64,000 nucleotides of DNA from Panopea generosa (GCA_029582155.1 CM055906.1:19516437-19580436), one strand, 5' to 3'. Positions 23,520 through 37,353 are shown, numbered from the stretch's first letter. Notes: generated from the letters alone by a model not told the origin. Made by a program: numbers and translations.

Positions 23520-23735
23520 TTGATCATGCTTTATTTATTCATTCACTAAGTTTTATATTCATTCATTCATTAATACATTCATTCATTTGTTTAATTACAT
23601 TCATTAATTTATTCATTCATTCATCCGTTCGTTCATTCATTCATTCATTCATTCATTCATTCATTCATTCATTCATTGACAAAAGCTTATTTTATGCTTA
23701 ATGAATAAATAAATAAATAAATGAATAAATGTTCA
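23520..23735 (+). repeat. ATTC/AAAT tetranucleotide microsatellite
   Basis: Interrupted ATTC units from about 23530, uninterrupted from about 23629 to 23675, then AAATAAAT-type units on the other side of a short spacer (23697-23730). Confidence 0.9.
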
Positions 23736-24124
23736 ATATACAGTAGAACTTCGTTAGCTCGAACACGGCGGGCTTGAATACTATATGTGGCTTGAACCAC
23801 TTTCTGGTCCTGGCTGAATTCCTATGTCGATGTATATACATGTAGATATGTGATATGATGTAGAATAATATTTGGGTCGAACGTTCCTCGAATTATATTG
23901 TCCAGTCCTGTCGAGTTCGAGTTGTCGAAATTGTACTGTATGTATAAAACGCAATTCAACATGATTGACTTTTAAATGTAATACCTTCTCATTCCGTTGA
24001 TGTGGTTATATCACAGACAATCTATAACTACATTTAAAATAATATATGAAAAACAGTATACGAAACTAAAATTACTGTTAAAAAAAGTTTATTATAATAA
24101 ATAGCACCAGTGGTGATTTGTTTC

Positions 24125-24660
24125 TTCAATAAAACGAATATACTTACCAGACGGCGATTCAAACTGGCCAGATAGGGATTCGGCTTTTTTTATCAAATCG
24201 ATATTGGTTTAAAAAAACAAACAATACTAAAGAAATAACAGTTTATAAAAATAAATAAACACCATTCCCACCTTATTCCCTCAAAACCATGAATATATTC
24301 ATCAGGACGCGATTCAAAGTTCCAGTTGGGGATTCGGATTTTTTTAAATCGCTGTTTTATTAATTTAACATATCGATTCAATAAAAAACAGCTTTAAATA
24401 ATAAAAAAAAAAGACACCGGAACCGCGTTATTTCCACGATATACCGAGTATACTCACCAGACGGCGATTCAAAATATCAAGTTGGGATCCGGATTTTTAT
24501 TATTTTAACAACAAGTTTATAATGATAAATAACACACCGATGCCGGTTTCTCAATATAACGAGTATACTCAGTCGGCGATTCAAAATATCCCGTTGAGGA
24601 TTCGCCGCGAATCGCCAACTACCAACCAGCTTCCAGTTGGGGATTCAGATTTTATATTAA
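24125..24660 (+). repeat. Four direct copies of a GGCGATTC-containing repeat spaced 118-153 bp
   Basis: tatactcaccagacggcgat and variants occur at about 24135, 24290, 24445 and 24565. Each is followed by gattcaaa, a ccagttggggattcgg-type block and an A/T-rich filler. The copies differ by about 10-25 percent by eye. Confidence 0.8.
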
Positions 24661-24754
24661 TTTACATGTACATACGTTTGTTTTGTTGATTATATTTTGA
24701 GACATATAGACACGCGTGAAATATGTAAATTAAGTAATAATTATAATAACGAAT

Positions 24755-25415
24755 CCGAATCCCCAACTGGCAACTGGTATGTAGTTGGTTATTCGAATCC
24801 CCAACTGGCAACTGGTCGGTAGTTGGTTATTCGAATCCTCATCTGGTATGTAGTTGGTTATTCGGATCCCCAACTGGCAACTGGTCGGTAGTTGGTTATT
24901 CGAATCCCCAACTAGTTGGTTATTCGAATCCCCAACTGGTATGTAGTTGGTTATTCGAATCCCCAACTGGCAACTGGTCGGTAGTTGGTTATTCGGATCC
25001 CCAACTGGTATGTAGTTGGTTATTCGAATCCCCAACTGGCAACTGGTCGGTAGTTGATTATTCGGATCCCCAACTGGCAACTGGTCGGTAGTTGGTTATT
25101 CGAATCCCCAACTGGCAATTGGTCGGTAGTTGATTATTCGGATCCCCAACTGGCAAATGGTCGGTAGTTGGTTATTCGGATCCCCAACTGGTATGTAGTT
25201 GGTTATTCGAATCCCCAACTGGCAACTGGTCGGTAGTTGGTTATTCGGATCCCCAACTGGCAACTGGTTGGTAGTTGGTTATTCGGATCCCCAACTGGCA
25301 ACTGGTCGGTAGTTGGTTATTCGGATCCCCAACTGGCAACTGGTATATAGTTGGTTATTCGAATCCCCAACTGGCAACTGGTCGGTAGTTGGTTATTCGG
25401 ATCCCCAACTACCAG
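24755..25415 (-). repeat. 31/38-bp minisatellite built from ccagttggggattcg, about 18 copies
   Basis: On the + strand units read ggttattcgaatccccaact, followed by either gg-tatgtagtt (31-bp form) or ggcaactggtcggtagtt (38-bp form). The two forms alternate irregularly. The core aatccccaactgg is the reverse complement of the ccagttggggatt block in the repeats at 24125-24660, so the array probably grew from an inverted copy of that repeat. Confidence 0.9.
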
Positions 25416-25525
25416 CTGCGTACTACCTACTTACTTAACGCTCATATGTTAATGCACTTGTGTCTCTGACATGAAATGTCAAAGAGTTACGCCACGCATT
25501 CGCTCATACGTGGAAAATATTCCAC

Positions 25526-25682
25526 AAAGTGTCGTTCATAACGCGTAAGCATTTAGCCTGTATTGCGAGTGGGCGATTATGAACGCGGAACATGTTCCAC
25601 AAGGTCGTATAGCTACCATAGTGTCGTTCATGAGGCGTAAATATTTAGCCTGTACTGCGAGTGGGCGATTTGGACGCGGTAT
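25526..25682 (+). repeat. Tandem duplication of a 92-bp unit
   Basis: gtgtcgttcat, aggcgtaa/acgcgtaa, atttagcctgta and tgcgagtgggcgat occur twice with a period of 92 bp. Confidence 0.75.
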
Positions 25683-25906
25683 TTATTTGTGAATTTGACA
25701 TGAAGCACCGATGGCATTCAGGACGTTGTTATGTGCCGATTTATTGCGATATATTTCAATGCAATTTACGCAAATTTTATGCAAATATTACGCACTGTAA
25801 ACGTCTTATTATCGTGTACGAAATTTGAATTGTGTTACCACTAGTATAATCATCATTGTACAACATTTGCGTTTCTAAATCGCTAACTAAATGTCATACA
25901 ACCCCC

Positions 25907-26599
25907 TTTAAAGGAAAATTATCAGGAATTTTCACAGTTTTAAAAATGGCTAAAACATTTTTTTCCCGATAAAACATGCCTATATATACTCAATGACACC
26001 GTATTGCCAACATGATATATAATTAAACATGCCAAAATAATATATTAAAAAGAGATTTCCTAACTTAGGCGCGTAGCCTAGGTTACATTGAAATAAATTC
26101 CGGCTTAAAAGTACCGCATATTCTATTACGTATTAAATGAGTGACGTGCTTTCATTTTGATTTCAATTTGATCCGTTATGCACAGCGGTGGATCCAGGAT
26201 TTCAGTTTAGAGGGAGCGTAACAAAAATATAGACGGACACACATGCTTTTAGTAAGATATAGTGACTTTTAATCAAATATAGGAGTTTAGGGGATATGGG
26301 GAGGGAGGCGTAGACCAACGAAGATACATTGTTTACAAGTAGTAACTTTTTTCATCTTAAAACGAGTCCGAATGACGTCAGTCAGTATTAAAGTGCTGCC
26401 TATTTTAAGAATGGGGAATTCGTTTCAAGAGTACCACTCCATTTTATATATCGATTATGCCACGTTTTGTAGGATTTGATATAACAAACCATATGGATTT
26501 CATTTCTGTAATATAAGTTGATGTTTTATATCTATTTCAAAAACAATTTTAATTTTTTAAGACATTTATAGCTTTTTTCGCTGATATAGTTCCTTTAAA
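25907..26599 (+). mobile_element. MITE copy B with an internal insertion
   Basis: The left end is tttaaaggaaaattatcagg and the right end mirrors it (gatatagttcctttaaa). The body is homologous to copies A and C, with acatgccaaaataatatatt and aagaatggggaattcgttt as landmarks. About 170 extra bases (roughly 26178-26350), beginning gcggtggatccaggattt, interrupt the homology and probably represent another insertion. Confidence 0.75.
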
Positions 26600-27221
26600 T
26601 ACTACAGTATTCAATATAATATTATACTATTTCATAATCCAATAATTCAAGTTTTGTTAACACACGTGGTGTTTGCTGACGTTCTGGTCCTACACTCACA
26701 AAGCATCTAAACTGGAGTATTTCTGAGCGCTGTTTCACTTTAGATTATGCTCAACTAATGCTATAACTTAATTTACATTGATTGCCTTGTTTTATATATT
26801 CTACCAACGAGTAAAGATTAGTGCGACATATTGCACGTCTCTATGGAGCCTTTTATAGATTTTTATTTTGCGTCTCCCGAAACAGTTGATCAGATATAAA
26901 AATAATAAAAAATCTGTCCATCCACGCCTTATCTAACCAGGCTAAGTAAAGATGTGGGTTGACTTCGATTCTGTGCGGTCATTTAATGTCACATGTTCAA
27001 GTTATCATTAAGGAAAACTGATATTTTTATAAATCATTAACACTAACGTTTTCATTTAAAATCTCAAAATTTTGAATGTGGAAAAGTTCAGCTTCAGATG
27101 TTTGGTGAAACCGGTCCCCAAATCTTAAAATTTCATTTTCACTTAACAACATTATTGTTAATCAGTTTCAATCGTTGTAAATTATAATGTTTATATGTAT
27201 AGTTTCGTCTTAAAACTATTA
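26600..27221. other. Non-coding stretch; no feature recognised
   Basis: No gene or repeat supported before the 20-bp array starts. Confidence 0.4.
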
Positions 27222-30200
27222 TAGTTGCGTATTCATACATTGTAATTGTTATTCATACATTGTAATTGTTAATTATACATTGTAATTGTTATTTATACAT
27301 TACATTGTAATTGTTATTCATACATAGTAATTGTGTTATTCATACATTGTTTTTCATATATTGTAATTGTTATTCATACATTGTAATTGTTATTCATATA
27401 TTTTTATTGCTGTTCATATATTTTAATTGCTATGCATACATTGTTATTGTTATTTATATATTGAAGTTGCTATGCATACATTGTAGTTGTTATGCATATA
27501 TTGTAGTTACTATGCATACATTGTAGTTGCTATTCATACATTGTAATTGCTATTCATACATTGTAGTTGCTATGCATTCGTTGTAATTGTTAAGCATACA
27601 TTGTAGTTACTATGCATACATTGTAGTTGCTATTCATACATTGAAATAGCTATTCATACATTGTTATTGTTATTAATACACTGTTATTGTTATGTATACA
27701 CTGAGATTGCCATTCATACATTGAAATTGTTATACATATATTGTAATTGCTTTTCATACATTGTAACTGCTATTCATACATTGTAGTTGCTATGCATTCA
27801 TCATTGTAATTGTTATGCATACATTGTAATTGCTTTTCATACATTGTAGTTGGTATGCATACATTGTAATTTTTATGCATACATTGTAATTGTTATGCAT
27901 ACATTGTAATTGCTGTTCATACATTTTAATTGCTATACATCCATTGTAATTGCTATTCATACATAGTAATTGTTATGCATACATTGTAATTGCTTTTCAT
28001 ACATTGTAACTGCTATTCATACATTGTAGTTGCTATGCATTCATCATTGTAATTGTTATGCATACATTGTAATTGCTATTCATACATTGTAGTTGGTATG
28101 CATACATTGTTATTTTTATGCATACATTGTAATTGTTATGCATACATTGTAATTGCTGTTGATACATTTTAATTGCTATGCATACATTGTAATTGCTATT
28201 TATACATTGTAATTGTTATGCATACATTGTAATTGCTGTGAATACATTGTAATTGTTAAGCATACATTGTTATTGTTATTTATATATTGAAGTTGCTATG
28301 CATAAATTGTAATTGCTATTCATACATTGTAACTGCTATTCATACATTGTAATTGTTATTCATACTTTGTAATGGTTATTCATACATTGTAGTTGTTATG
28401 CATATATTTTAATTGTTATTCATACATTGTAATAGTAATTCATACATTATATTTGCTATGCATACAATTTTATTACTATTCATACATTGAAATTGTTATT
28501 CATACATTGTAATTGCTATGCATACATTGTAATTGTTATTCATACATTGTAATTGTTATGTATACATTGTAATTTAACAATACATTGTTATTGTTATTCA
28601 TACATTGTAATTGTTATTCATACATTGTAGTTGATATGCATACCTTTTAATTGCTATTCATACATTGAAACTGTTATTCATACATTGTAATTGCTATGCA
28701 TACATTGTAAATGTTATTCATACATTGTAATTGTTATGCATACATTGTAATTTAACAATACATTGTTATTGTTATTCATACATTGTAATTGTTATTCATA
28801 CATTGTAATTGTTGTTCATACATTGTAATTGCTATTCATACATTGAAATTGTTATTCATACATTGTAATTGTTGTTCATACATTGTAATTGCTATTCATA
28901 CATTGTAATTGTTATGCATATATTGTAATTATTATTCATACATCGTAGTTGCTATGCATACATTGTTATTGTTGTGCATACATTGTAGTTGTTATGCATA
29001 CATTGTAATTGCTATTCATACATTGTAATTGTAATGCTTACATTGTACTTACTATTCATATATAGTAATTGTTATGCATACATTGTAGTGTAAATCATAC
29101 ATTGAAGTTGCTATGTATACATTGCAATTGCTATTCATACATTGTAATTGCTATTCATACATTGTAATTGTTATGCATACATTGTAATTGTTATTTATAT
29201 ATTGTAGTTGCTATGCATACACTGTAGTTGTTATGCATACATTGTAGTTACTATGCATACATTGTAGTTGCTATTCATACATTGTTATTGTTATTCATAC
29301 ACTTTTAGTGTTATGCATACACTGTGATTGTTATTCATACATAGTATTTGGTATGCATACATTGTAATTGTTATGCATACATTGTAATTGCTATTCATAC
29401 ATTGTAACTGCTATTCATACATTGTAGTTGCTATGCATTTATTGTAATTGTTATGCATACCTTGCTATTGCTATTCATACATTGTTATTGCTATTCATAC
29501 ATTGTAGTTGCTATGCATACATTGTAATTTTTATATATACATTGTAATTGCTATTCATACATTGTACTTTTATGCATACATTGTATTTGTTATTCATACA
29601 TTGTTATTGTTATGCATACATTGTAGTTGCTATTCATACATTGTAGTTGCTATTCATATATTGAAGTTGCTATGCATACAATTTAATTGTTATTCATTCA
29701 TTGTAGTTGCTATTCATACATTGTAATTGCTGTTCATTCATTGTAATTGCTATTCATACATTGTAGTTGCTATGCATACATATTTGGTGCTATGCATACA
29801 TTGTAGCTGCTATTCATACATTGAAGTTGCTATGCATACATTGTAATTGGAATTCATACATTGTAGTTACTATTCACTCATTGTGATTGCTATTCATACA
29901 TTGTTATTGCTATTCATACATTGTAATTGCTTTGCATACATTTTACTTGTTATGCAAACATTGCAATTGTTATTTATTCATTGTAGTTGCTATGCATACA
30001 TTGTAGTTGTTATTTATACATTGTTATTGGAATTCATATATTGTAGTTACTATTCATACATTGTGATTGCTATGCATACATTGAAATTGCTTTTCATACA
30101 TTGTAATTGTTATGCATACATTGTTATTGCTATTCATACATTGTTATTGTTATGCATACATTAAAATGGTTATTCACACCTTTTAATTTCTATGCATACA

Positions 30201-32054
30201 TTGTAATTGCTATTTATACATTGTTGTTGCTTTGCATACATTGTAGTTGTTATGCCTACATTGTAATTACTATTCATACATTGTAGTTGCTATGCATACA
30301 TTGTAATTGCTATTCATGCACTGTTATTTGTATTCATACACTGTTACTGTTATACATACACTGTAATTGCTATTCATGCATAGTGATTGTTATGCATACA
30401 TTGTAATTGTTATAAATACATTGTAATTGCTATTTATACATTGTAATTATTATTCATGCATTGTTGTTGCTATGCATACATTGTAGTTGTTATGCATACA
30501 TTGTAATTGCTATTCATACATTGTTGTTGCTATTTATACATTGTAGTTTCCATTCATACATTGTAGTTGCTATTCATACATTGTAATTGTTATGCATACA
30601 TTTAAGTTGCTATGCATGCATTGTAGTTGCTATGCATACATTGCAGTTGCTTTTCATACATTGTAGTTGCTATGCATACATTGCAGTTGCTATTCATACA
30701 TTGTAGTTGCTATGCATACATTGCAGTTGCTATTCATATATTGTAGTTGCTATGCATACATTGTAATTGCTATTGATACATTGTAATTGCTATGCATACA
30801 TTGTTATTGCTATTCATGCATTGTGATTGCTATTCATGCATTGTTATTGCTATTCATGCATTGTTATTGCTATGCATATATTGTGATTGCTATTCATACA
30901 TTGTTATTGCTATTCATTTATTGTAAATGCTATGCATTGATCATTGTAATTGATATTCATAGATTGTAATTCCTATTCATACATTGTTATTGTTATTCAT
31001 ACATTGTAATTGCTATGCATACATTGTAATTGCTATTCATCCATTGTAATTCATACATTGTGATTGCTATTCATGCATTGTTATTGCTATGCATATATTG
31101 TAGTTGCTATTCATTTTTTGTAATTGTTATTCATACATTGTAATTGCTATTCATACATTGTTATTGCTATTCATTTATTGTAAATGCTATGCATTCATCA
31201 TTGTAATTGATATTCATAGATTGTAATTCCTATTCATACATTGTTATTGTTATTCATACATTGTAATTGCTATGCATACATTGTAATTGTTATTCATCCA
31301 TTGTTATTCATACATTGTGATTGCTATTCATGCATTGTTATTGCTATGCATATATTGTAGTTGCTATTCATTTTTTGTAATTGCTATTCATACATTGTAA
31401 TTGTTATTCATACATTGTAGTTGCTTTGCATACATTGTAATGATTATTCATACATTGTAATTGCTATTCATACATTGTAGTTGCAATGCATACATTGTAA
31501 TTGTTATTCATAAAATGTAATTCATACATTGTAATTGTTATGCATACTTTGGAATTATTATTCATACATTGTAATTGCTATTCATACATTGTAATTTCTA
31601 TGCATACATTGTAATTTTTATTCATACATTGTTATTGCTATTCATACATTGTAGTTGCTATGCATACATTGTTTTTGTTATTCATACATTATTATTGTTA
31701 TTCTTACATTGTACTTGCTATGCATACATTGTAATTGTTATTTATACATTGTAATTCCTTTTTATACATTGCAATTTTTATTCATACGTTGTAATTTTTA
31801 TTTATACATTGTAATTGCTTTTCATACATTATAATTGCTATTTTAACATTTTATTTGCATATTCATACGTTGTAATTGCATATTTATACATTGTTATTGC
31901 TATTCATACATTGTAATTGCATATTCATAAATTGTTGTTGCTATTCATACATTGTAATTGCATATTCATACATTGTAATTGCATATTTATACATTGTTAT
32001 TGCTATTCATACATTGTAATTGCATATTCATTCGTTGTAATTGCATATTCAAAC
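27222..32054 (+). repeat. Large 20-bp minisatellite, about 240 copies over 4.8 kb
   Basis: The unit is attgtaattgctattcatac with frequent variants (gtagttgctatgcat, ttattgttattcat). Register slips through small indels such as cattcatcattg at 27787, 28031, 30933 and 31187. Higher-order duplication is visible: blocks of several hundred bases around 30890-31110 and 31150-31380 share the same order of variants. At the 3' end the unit changes to a 21-22 bp form with gcatattcat (31850-32054). All open frames in it are periodicity by-products. Confidence 0.97.
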
Positions 32055-32709
32055 GTTTTCTAACAAAGCAGTTTTAAATTTAAGCTGAAGTGCTTAATGA
32101 AGTTGAGACAATGAAGTTGAGTTAATTCAAAGCCACGTACAAGCATCCTGGTATGTCTCGGTTGTACCATTAATTAACATTTTAATGACTTTCAATAGTA
32201 AGTTACGGTAGGGAACATATATTAAACTGCTTATTTACATCCCATAACGATAATAATTGCAAACGTGGTTCAAACCGGCTGTTTCCGCCTATGTCGATAA
32301 TGTATATATATATACTTAAAAGCGATGTATCGTTCTTATGTGCAAGTTAATCTATGTAACTGGATTACAAAACATGCTAATGCAGCAGGTGTTTGAGATT
32401 TAAAGTGAAAACGTAACTGTAAATAATCTTTGTATCGTAAACTGCATGCCTAGTGTGTGCACATAATTTACTGGTCATGAATACAGATATCATATTTTTC
32501 ATCTTTTTAGCATGTTTTGTGGATAATCACATATTTGAAACCATATATCAAATTAATGGGGTGATAGTGACAGTGACAGTGTCATATCTGTTGTAATCCT
32601 TTCTACGGATATATTTTGTTTACAAACAAATGAAGTAAATATGGTGGTTAATTTGTGACACGTCGTGTTGTCGTGTTAGCGGGATGAAATATATATGTTT
32701 TCTTTTAAT
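32055..32709. other. Non-coding stretch; no feature recognised
   Basis: AT-rich sequence with a short (ta)n run near 32300 and no supported gene. Confidence 0.4.
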
Positions 32710-32873
32710 TTTAATGCAATAGAGGGCTATCACACTATCGATTAACCTTTCTTCCTTGTGATCCTGGAATGTTAACCAGTACTCGAGCACACCCATATCG
32801 ATAAGTAACTGTTAACTTTCCCACTATAATCAGCGGTGAGAGACGAATGACAATGAGACACAATGAGACGGTA
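32710..32873 (-). mobile_element. SINE copy 4, fragment
   Basis: It carries the body blocks gttaaccagtactcgagcac, taagtaactg and gagacacaatg of the family at 1187, 10447 and 13425. It lacks the tRNA head and the GATT tail, and no target-site duplication is visible. Confidence 0.75.
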
Positions 32874-33080
32874 TGAAAGAACGACACACACGGTATGTAA
32901 AGCGACAGGACGGCGTGGCGACAAAATAAAAGACAAAACAATGACACATTTTCAAGAAGACAAACGGTCGCACGAGCAGGAATACTTTGTCGTCCTTTCG
33001 GCCCGCTAGCACGACACATTTTACATGTGTTCTGTTGTCTGCTGTCCATTCACCCCAACAGAACGACACGACGATTGACA
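32874..33080 (-). other. GC-richer segment, possible unclassified dispersed repeat
   Basis: On the - strand it contains gcgggccgaaaggacgacaa and repeated tgtcgt words. The base composition is richer in GC than its neighbours. Two overlapping open frames (32735-33049 and 32830-33081) cross into the SINE and have no recognisable product. Confidence 0.3.
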
Positions 33081-35871
33081 CAAATTATCCACCATAAAGA
33101 ACGATAATCGCCAAAATTATTATGTCAATATCAGTTATCAACATTAAACTAGGATCGTTAAGATTAGAGTTTTATCAGTATTTTTTTTTTGATACTCCTT
33201 GCTTAAACAAAACTGCTTTATTTCGTTTTGCAAATTGAATATGGGGAATAAATAAAACGAGGCAAACGAAACGTAATTGTACTAATGCTATAATAAAGAC
33301 GTTATTAAACGAGAGATCACGTTTAGTGTACCGTGAGGCCTTCAGCAATATGCATATATGTGTAATACAATGTTTACAGAAAAGGAAATATATATCAGTT
33401 ACACTAGTAGAACTTAGAGGCATAGGCTAAATAATACTATTCAGTACCCGGCTCCCAAGTTAGGAGATATTCCTCGCAAACATGTAAAAGGGTGGTGTAT
33501 TTAATGCTCTGTGGTACATATTTCCAATTTTAAGGGTCAAATTGAACTTAATTTTTTCGCCGGTATTTTGCATTGTTAATGTATACGACCACTATTTTAA
33601 GAGATGTTCAAAGCACATAATATTAACGGAAACTAGTTTTAAATCAAATAATGACATCTATAATGAAGCAACATATTGCGTTAAAGAAATACAGACTAAC
33701 ATTTCATTTTTTTCTTTAGCCAGTCTGATTTAAGTATAAAAAATCCAATACTTTTCTGTGCTTTTTTTTCTTAATAATTTAGTACAATTTATAGAACAGT
33801 ATTATAATGGTTTAGACACTCGAGAATCCAATATAAATATACTGTACCACGTGATGATGATCTTGAGGACCTTAAAATTGTAAATACTCGTACATACACG
33901 GATGACACGTATTTAGGCAGAGATTGTCGAAATTTTACAAAATGCACAAATTGTTCCAGAAGTCTTGCTGCATTGGTATTTGTTACACATATTCTGTACC
34001 TTGGTCTCTTTTGTGGCGATATTTCTCGTCCAGATATGCGGAAAATTATATTATTATGGTTCTATTTGTTTGAGTATTTTGGCAAAACTAAAAGTGCCCG
34101 TTTTCAATTCAATCTGCAGTTTATTTTCCCCATACATAGTTTTACAGTCTGTGCTTAGAGAGCTCCTTATAGTCACATGATTCAATTCAGCCAGTCAGCG
34201 TGAAGCTTCGTCATTCTTCTAAAATATTACAGCATGAAAGCACGTTTTTTTGTTTTTATTACGTTTTCATAAGTACTTTTATTTTCTCTGATGTCTTTCA
34301 ATACGTTTTAATATCCCTAAAAACTACAGTGACAAATATAGAAAACCAACACATGGATATGTTAAAGTACTTCTTGCTTAAGGAAACAGATGCTTTCTTT
34401 TATACAGGTGGTAAATTCAGTACTTTCTGATACCGATTGGCAACGGATACCTGTTTACTTTGCTTGTTTAGGCACCGGATTACTTGATTGCAAGACGCGA
34501 GGAATTGCACATCCAAATTCAATGCCAGCTGCATAGGAACGGCATGCTTTGTTGATATTTACAACTTGACAGTTTAAAACACTTAACATTTCATCAACAT
34601 TCACATTCAGTTATATATGTAAAGCCGCTGTAGCCACTTTCTCCGTTGGAGTTGCTAGAGCTAGCGTATCATTTTAAATACTCGGTATATATTTTACCGG
34701 CAATTTATCCAAGTTAGCCCAACAGGAAGAAAGTGCAGAGGAATATTTCTTTACTATTTTTGCAATGATTAAGCTTAAACCTTACACGAATATATGGACA
34801 ACTTTTTTCAGTAATTTTACTATTCTAAACCTTAACGTTTTGTATACTACGGTATAAATGAAACATTAAGGACCTATCTATAAAACAACTATTAAATGTA
34901 TGTTGAAAAACAGCATCTGCTTACCATGTGTTTTAAAGCATATTAATTACTACAATCACATAATTTATAAAGCAATTATTTTAAACGAACTTTAAAGAAA
35001 AACTATATTTTAATGAATAATGTTAATAAAAGTATTGTATTACAATTAATATTTGATATAATAAGCCCAACTGATCTCATCACGGGACCGTTGTTGAAAC
35101 AACTGAGATACTATAGTTCGTCTTTGTTAACTTTTTGTCTAAGGTATTTTTTTTATACGGTGTCCAATTGCAGGCTGTAGTACGCCGTTGCTTTAGTGTA
35201 TACTCACTATTTAGTGCTTGCAACATGATTTCCTGTTAGGGACCTTCAAACAAAAATTTCACAGTAGTTATGTTTCACAACACTGACTGAAATTATGCTG
35301 TTTTAAAAAAGATATATATTTGTAACCGCAGAGAGAAGAGGGTTCCCCATAACGATCCACCAGGGCAGTCATAAACGGAAATACCATATGAATTTGAATA
35401 GCTAAATATGCAATATTCCAATTAAGATTTAACATAGCGTATTCAATAGTATCCTATCGGTGTACTTATTTGAGAAACTACATGAATATATATATATATA
35501 AATAATGAACAACATTGTTTGTATTTGCGCAGTGAAAGAAACAAACACGCAGGATATCGTTAAAATCGTTTGTTATGATGTAAACATTATATTAATGGAT
35601 AGGCAGCCTTGAACCCGTTATAGTTGGCCCATATTGGAGGTTTATTTGTAAGGTGACCTCTTCACAAAAGAAAAATATTATTTTTCATCAGCGTTCAAAA
35701 TGTCTTCTCCGTCAAACGGCTTAGAAGTCATTTTGAATTGCAGTGAACAGTTGACTGGAAAGTCTGGTGATGCCAAAAGTAATCCGAGCCAATATAGTGA
35801 TGGGACAGTTAGAGATTAGTATAATACCAGATAACTGCACGAATACACACATACATCACATATGCACACCT
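33081..35871. other. Non-coding stretch; no feature recognised
   Basis: Several short open frames (for example 33175-33423 (-), 33542-33733 (+), 33965-34180 (+)) show no domain, splice or codon signal that I can support. A (ta)n run lies near 35487-35500. Confidence 0.4.
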
Positions 35872-37004
35872 GGCAACCCTTAGTGTAACAAAAACCCTTA
35901 GTGTAACTATTGTTACACTAAGGGTTGACACCGAAACCCTTAGTGTAACAAATTCAATTTTGTTACACTAGGGGTTGACACCGCAACTATTAGTGTAACA
36001 AAAATGGGTTTTGTTGCACTAAGGGTCGCGGTGTCAACCCTTAGTATATCAATTATTACTCTAAGCGTATGTTTGGTACATGTATTGACATTTGACTATA
36101 AAACAGGGACACATAGTGTAACAATACTTTTTTTCAACTAAACATTTATTTATCGCTGCTGTTACATAGGGGCATATAGTGTTACCCATATTCGCCTGTC
36201 TGCACACACGAATGGGTAGTCAAGTGTTCGTAGGGTTTAGGGTTATTACTTTTTTTGGACGATTGACAAACAGTTGAAAATATGTGGCTGTTTATAGACA
36301 CTTAAAACAACTTTTATGTGGCTTTTTTCTTTTATTAAAAAGCAATAAGCTGATTACCGTAACCCTTAGTGTAACAAAATAGATTTTAAATGGATGTGAT
36401 TTGATGAAAAAATCGTATTCCTACGATAAGTATATTTTTGTTACACAAAAGATTATTTATAACTGCAACCATTAACGACATTGATCCGAAAATCGTGAAA
36501 AGCAAACGCATCCGAAGTATCAAAGTTCTGAACATCTGTGCAGTTTTGCATCGGATAAAAATAATGTAAGTGTTGACAGCGCTTTTAAATTTTTAGTAAC
36601 AGTGACATTGATCTTGACCTGAAAATCGTGACGTTCGGAAAAACGGACGGACAGACGGACGGGCGAACGGTACGACGGACGGACATTGGTAACACTATAT
36701 CAAACTCATCAACCCACCTTCAGTTTTAAGGCGGTTGCATAAACAATAAATATCAGTATATAAACAGATAAATTGTACAAATTGTGTAATTTGCCATAAT
36801 ATGTAGTGATATTATAGAGCAGATAATTTCCTAAATTGTGTTACATATTGCAACAATATGTCACATCGCCCTTTAGTGTAACAAAATATTTTTGTTACAC
36901 TAAGGGTTGCGGTGTCAACCCCTTGTGTAACTAAAACTGATTTTGTTACAATAAGGGTTTTGATGTCAACCCTTAGTGTAACAATTGTTACACTAAAGGT
37001 TGCC
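35872..37004. mobile_element. Foldback-like element with terminal inverted repeats made of palindromic subrepeats
   Basis: The left end (35872-36050) reads ggcaacccttagtgtaac, and the right end (36861-37004) read on the - strand reads ggcaacctttagtgtaac. Within each end, hairpins of ttagtgtaac / gttacactaa alternate with ggttgacaccg spacers in the same order, so the ends are inverted copies about 140-180 bp long. Between them lie about 810 bp without coding capacity, including one more gtaacccttagtgtaac at about 36359 and an acggacggac-rich stretch (36641-36685). I could not find a target-site duplication. It ends about 255 bp upstream of the SLC17 start codon. Confidence 0.8.
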
Positions 37005-37259
37005 ACAAAGCCTGCCTGTATGTATATTATGTAATAGTTTCGCTTATCTTGAAGGTTAACTGACAGATACATATTCTACACAGTCTTATTGGTCGATTCT
37101 TGGGAAAGTACGACGCATTACGAATGCAGCATTGCGGACTGACGAAATGATAGATATATTGAATAGATATACAAACATACGTTTCGGAAGCAGCTGAAGA
37201 TTAGAGTTATTACAAAGGTCGTACAACAAACACTGTAATAAGAAGGGTAAAACGACGTT
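37005..37259 (+). promoter_or_regulatory. Presumed promoter / 5' UTR of the SLC17 gene
   Basis: This is the only non-repeat DNA between the foldback element and the ATG. It holds an inverted CCAAT box (ATTGG, 37088-37092) and a short upstream open frame starting near 37153. An in-frame TAA at 37248-37250 shows that the ATG at 37260 is the first of its frame. No TATA box or initiator was convincingly identified. Confidence 0.3.
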
Positions 37260-37353
37260 ATGACTGAGCAAGGCAGTACAGATGGAGAAACACAACAGCA
37301 ACTGCTGAACGTGCCGTCAACAAACAACGATGGTATACTGATGTTTGAAAAAG
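37260..37353 (+). CDS. SLC17 gene exon 1, cytosolic N-terminus
   Basis: Residues 1-31 plus one base. Polar and Gln-rich (TQQQLLN), with no signal peptide. The donor is GTAATT. An in-frame stop lies 12 bases upstream of the ATG. Confidence 0.85.

Noticed and set aside
27311..30969. Hydrophobic open frames of 60-105 codons in the 20-bp array
   Set aside because: They are periodicity by-products of the AT-rich array with no start context or homology.
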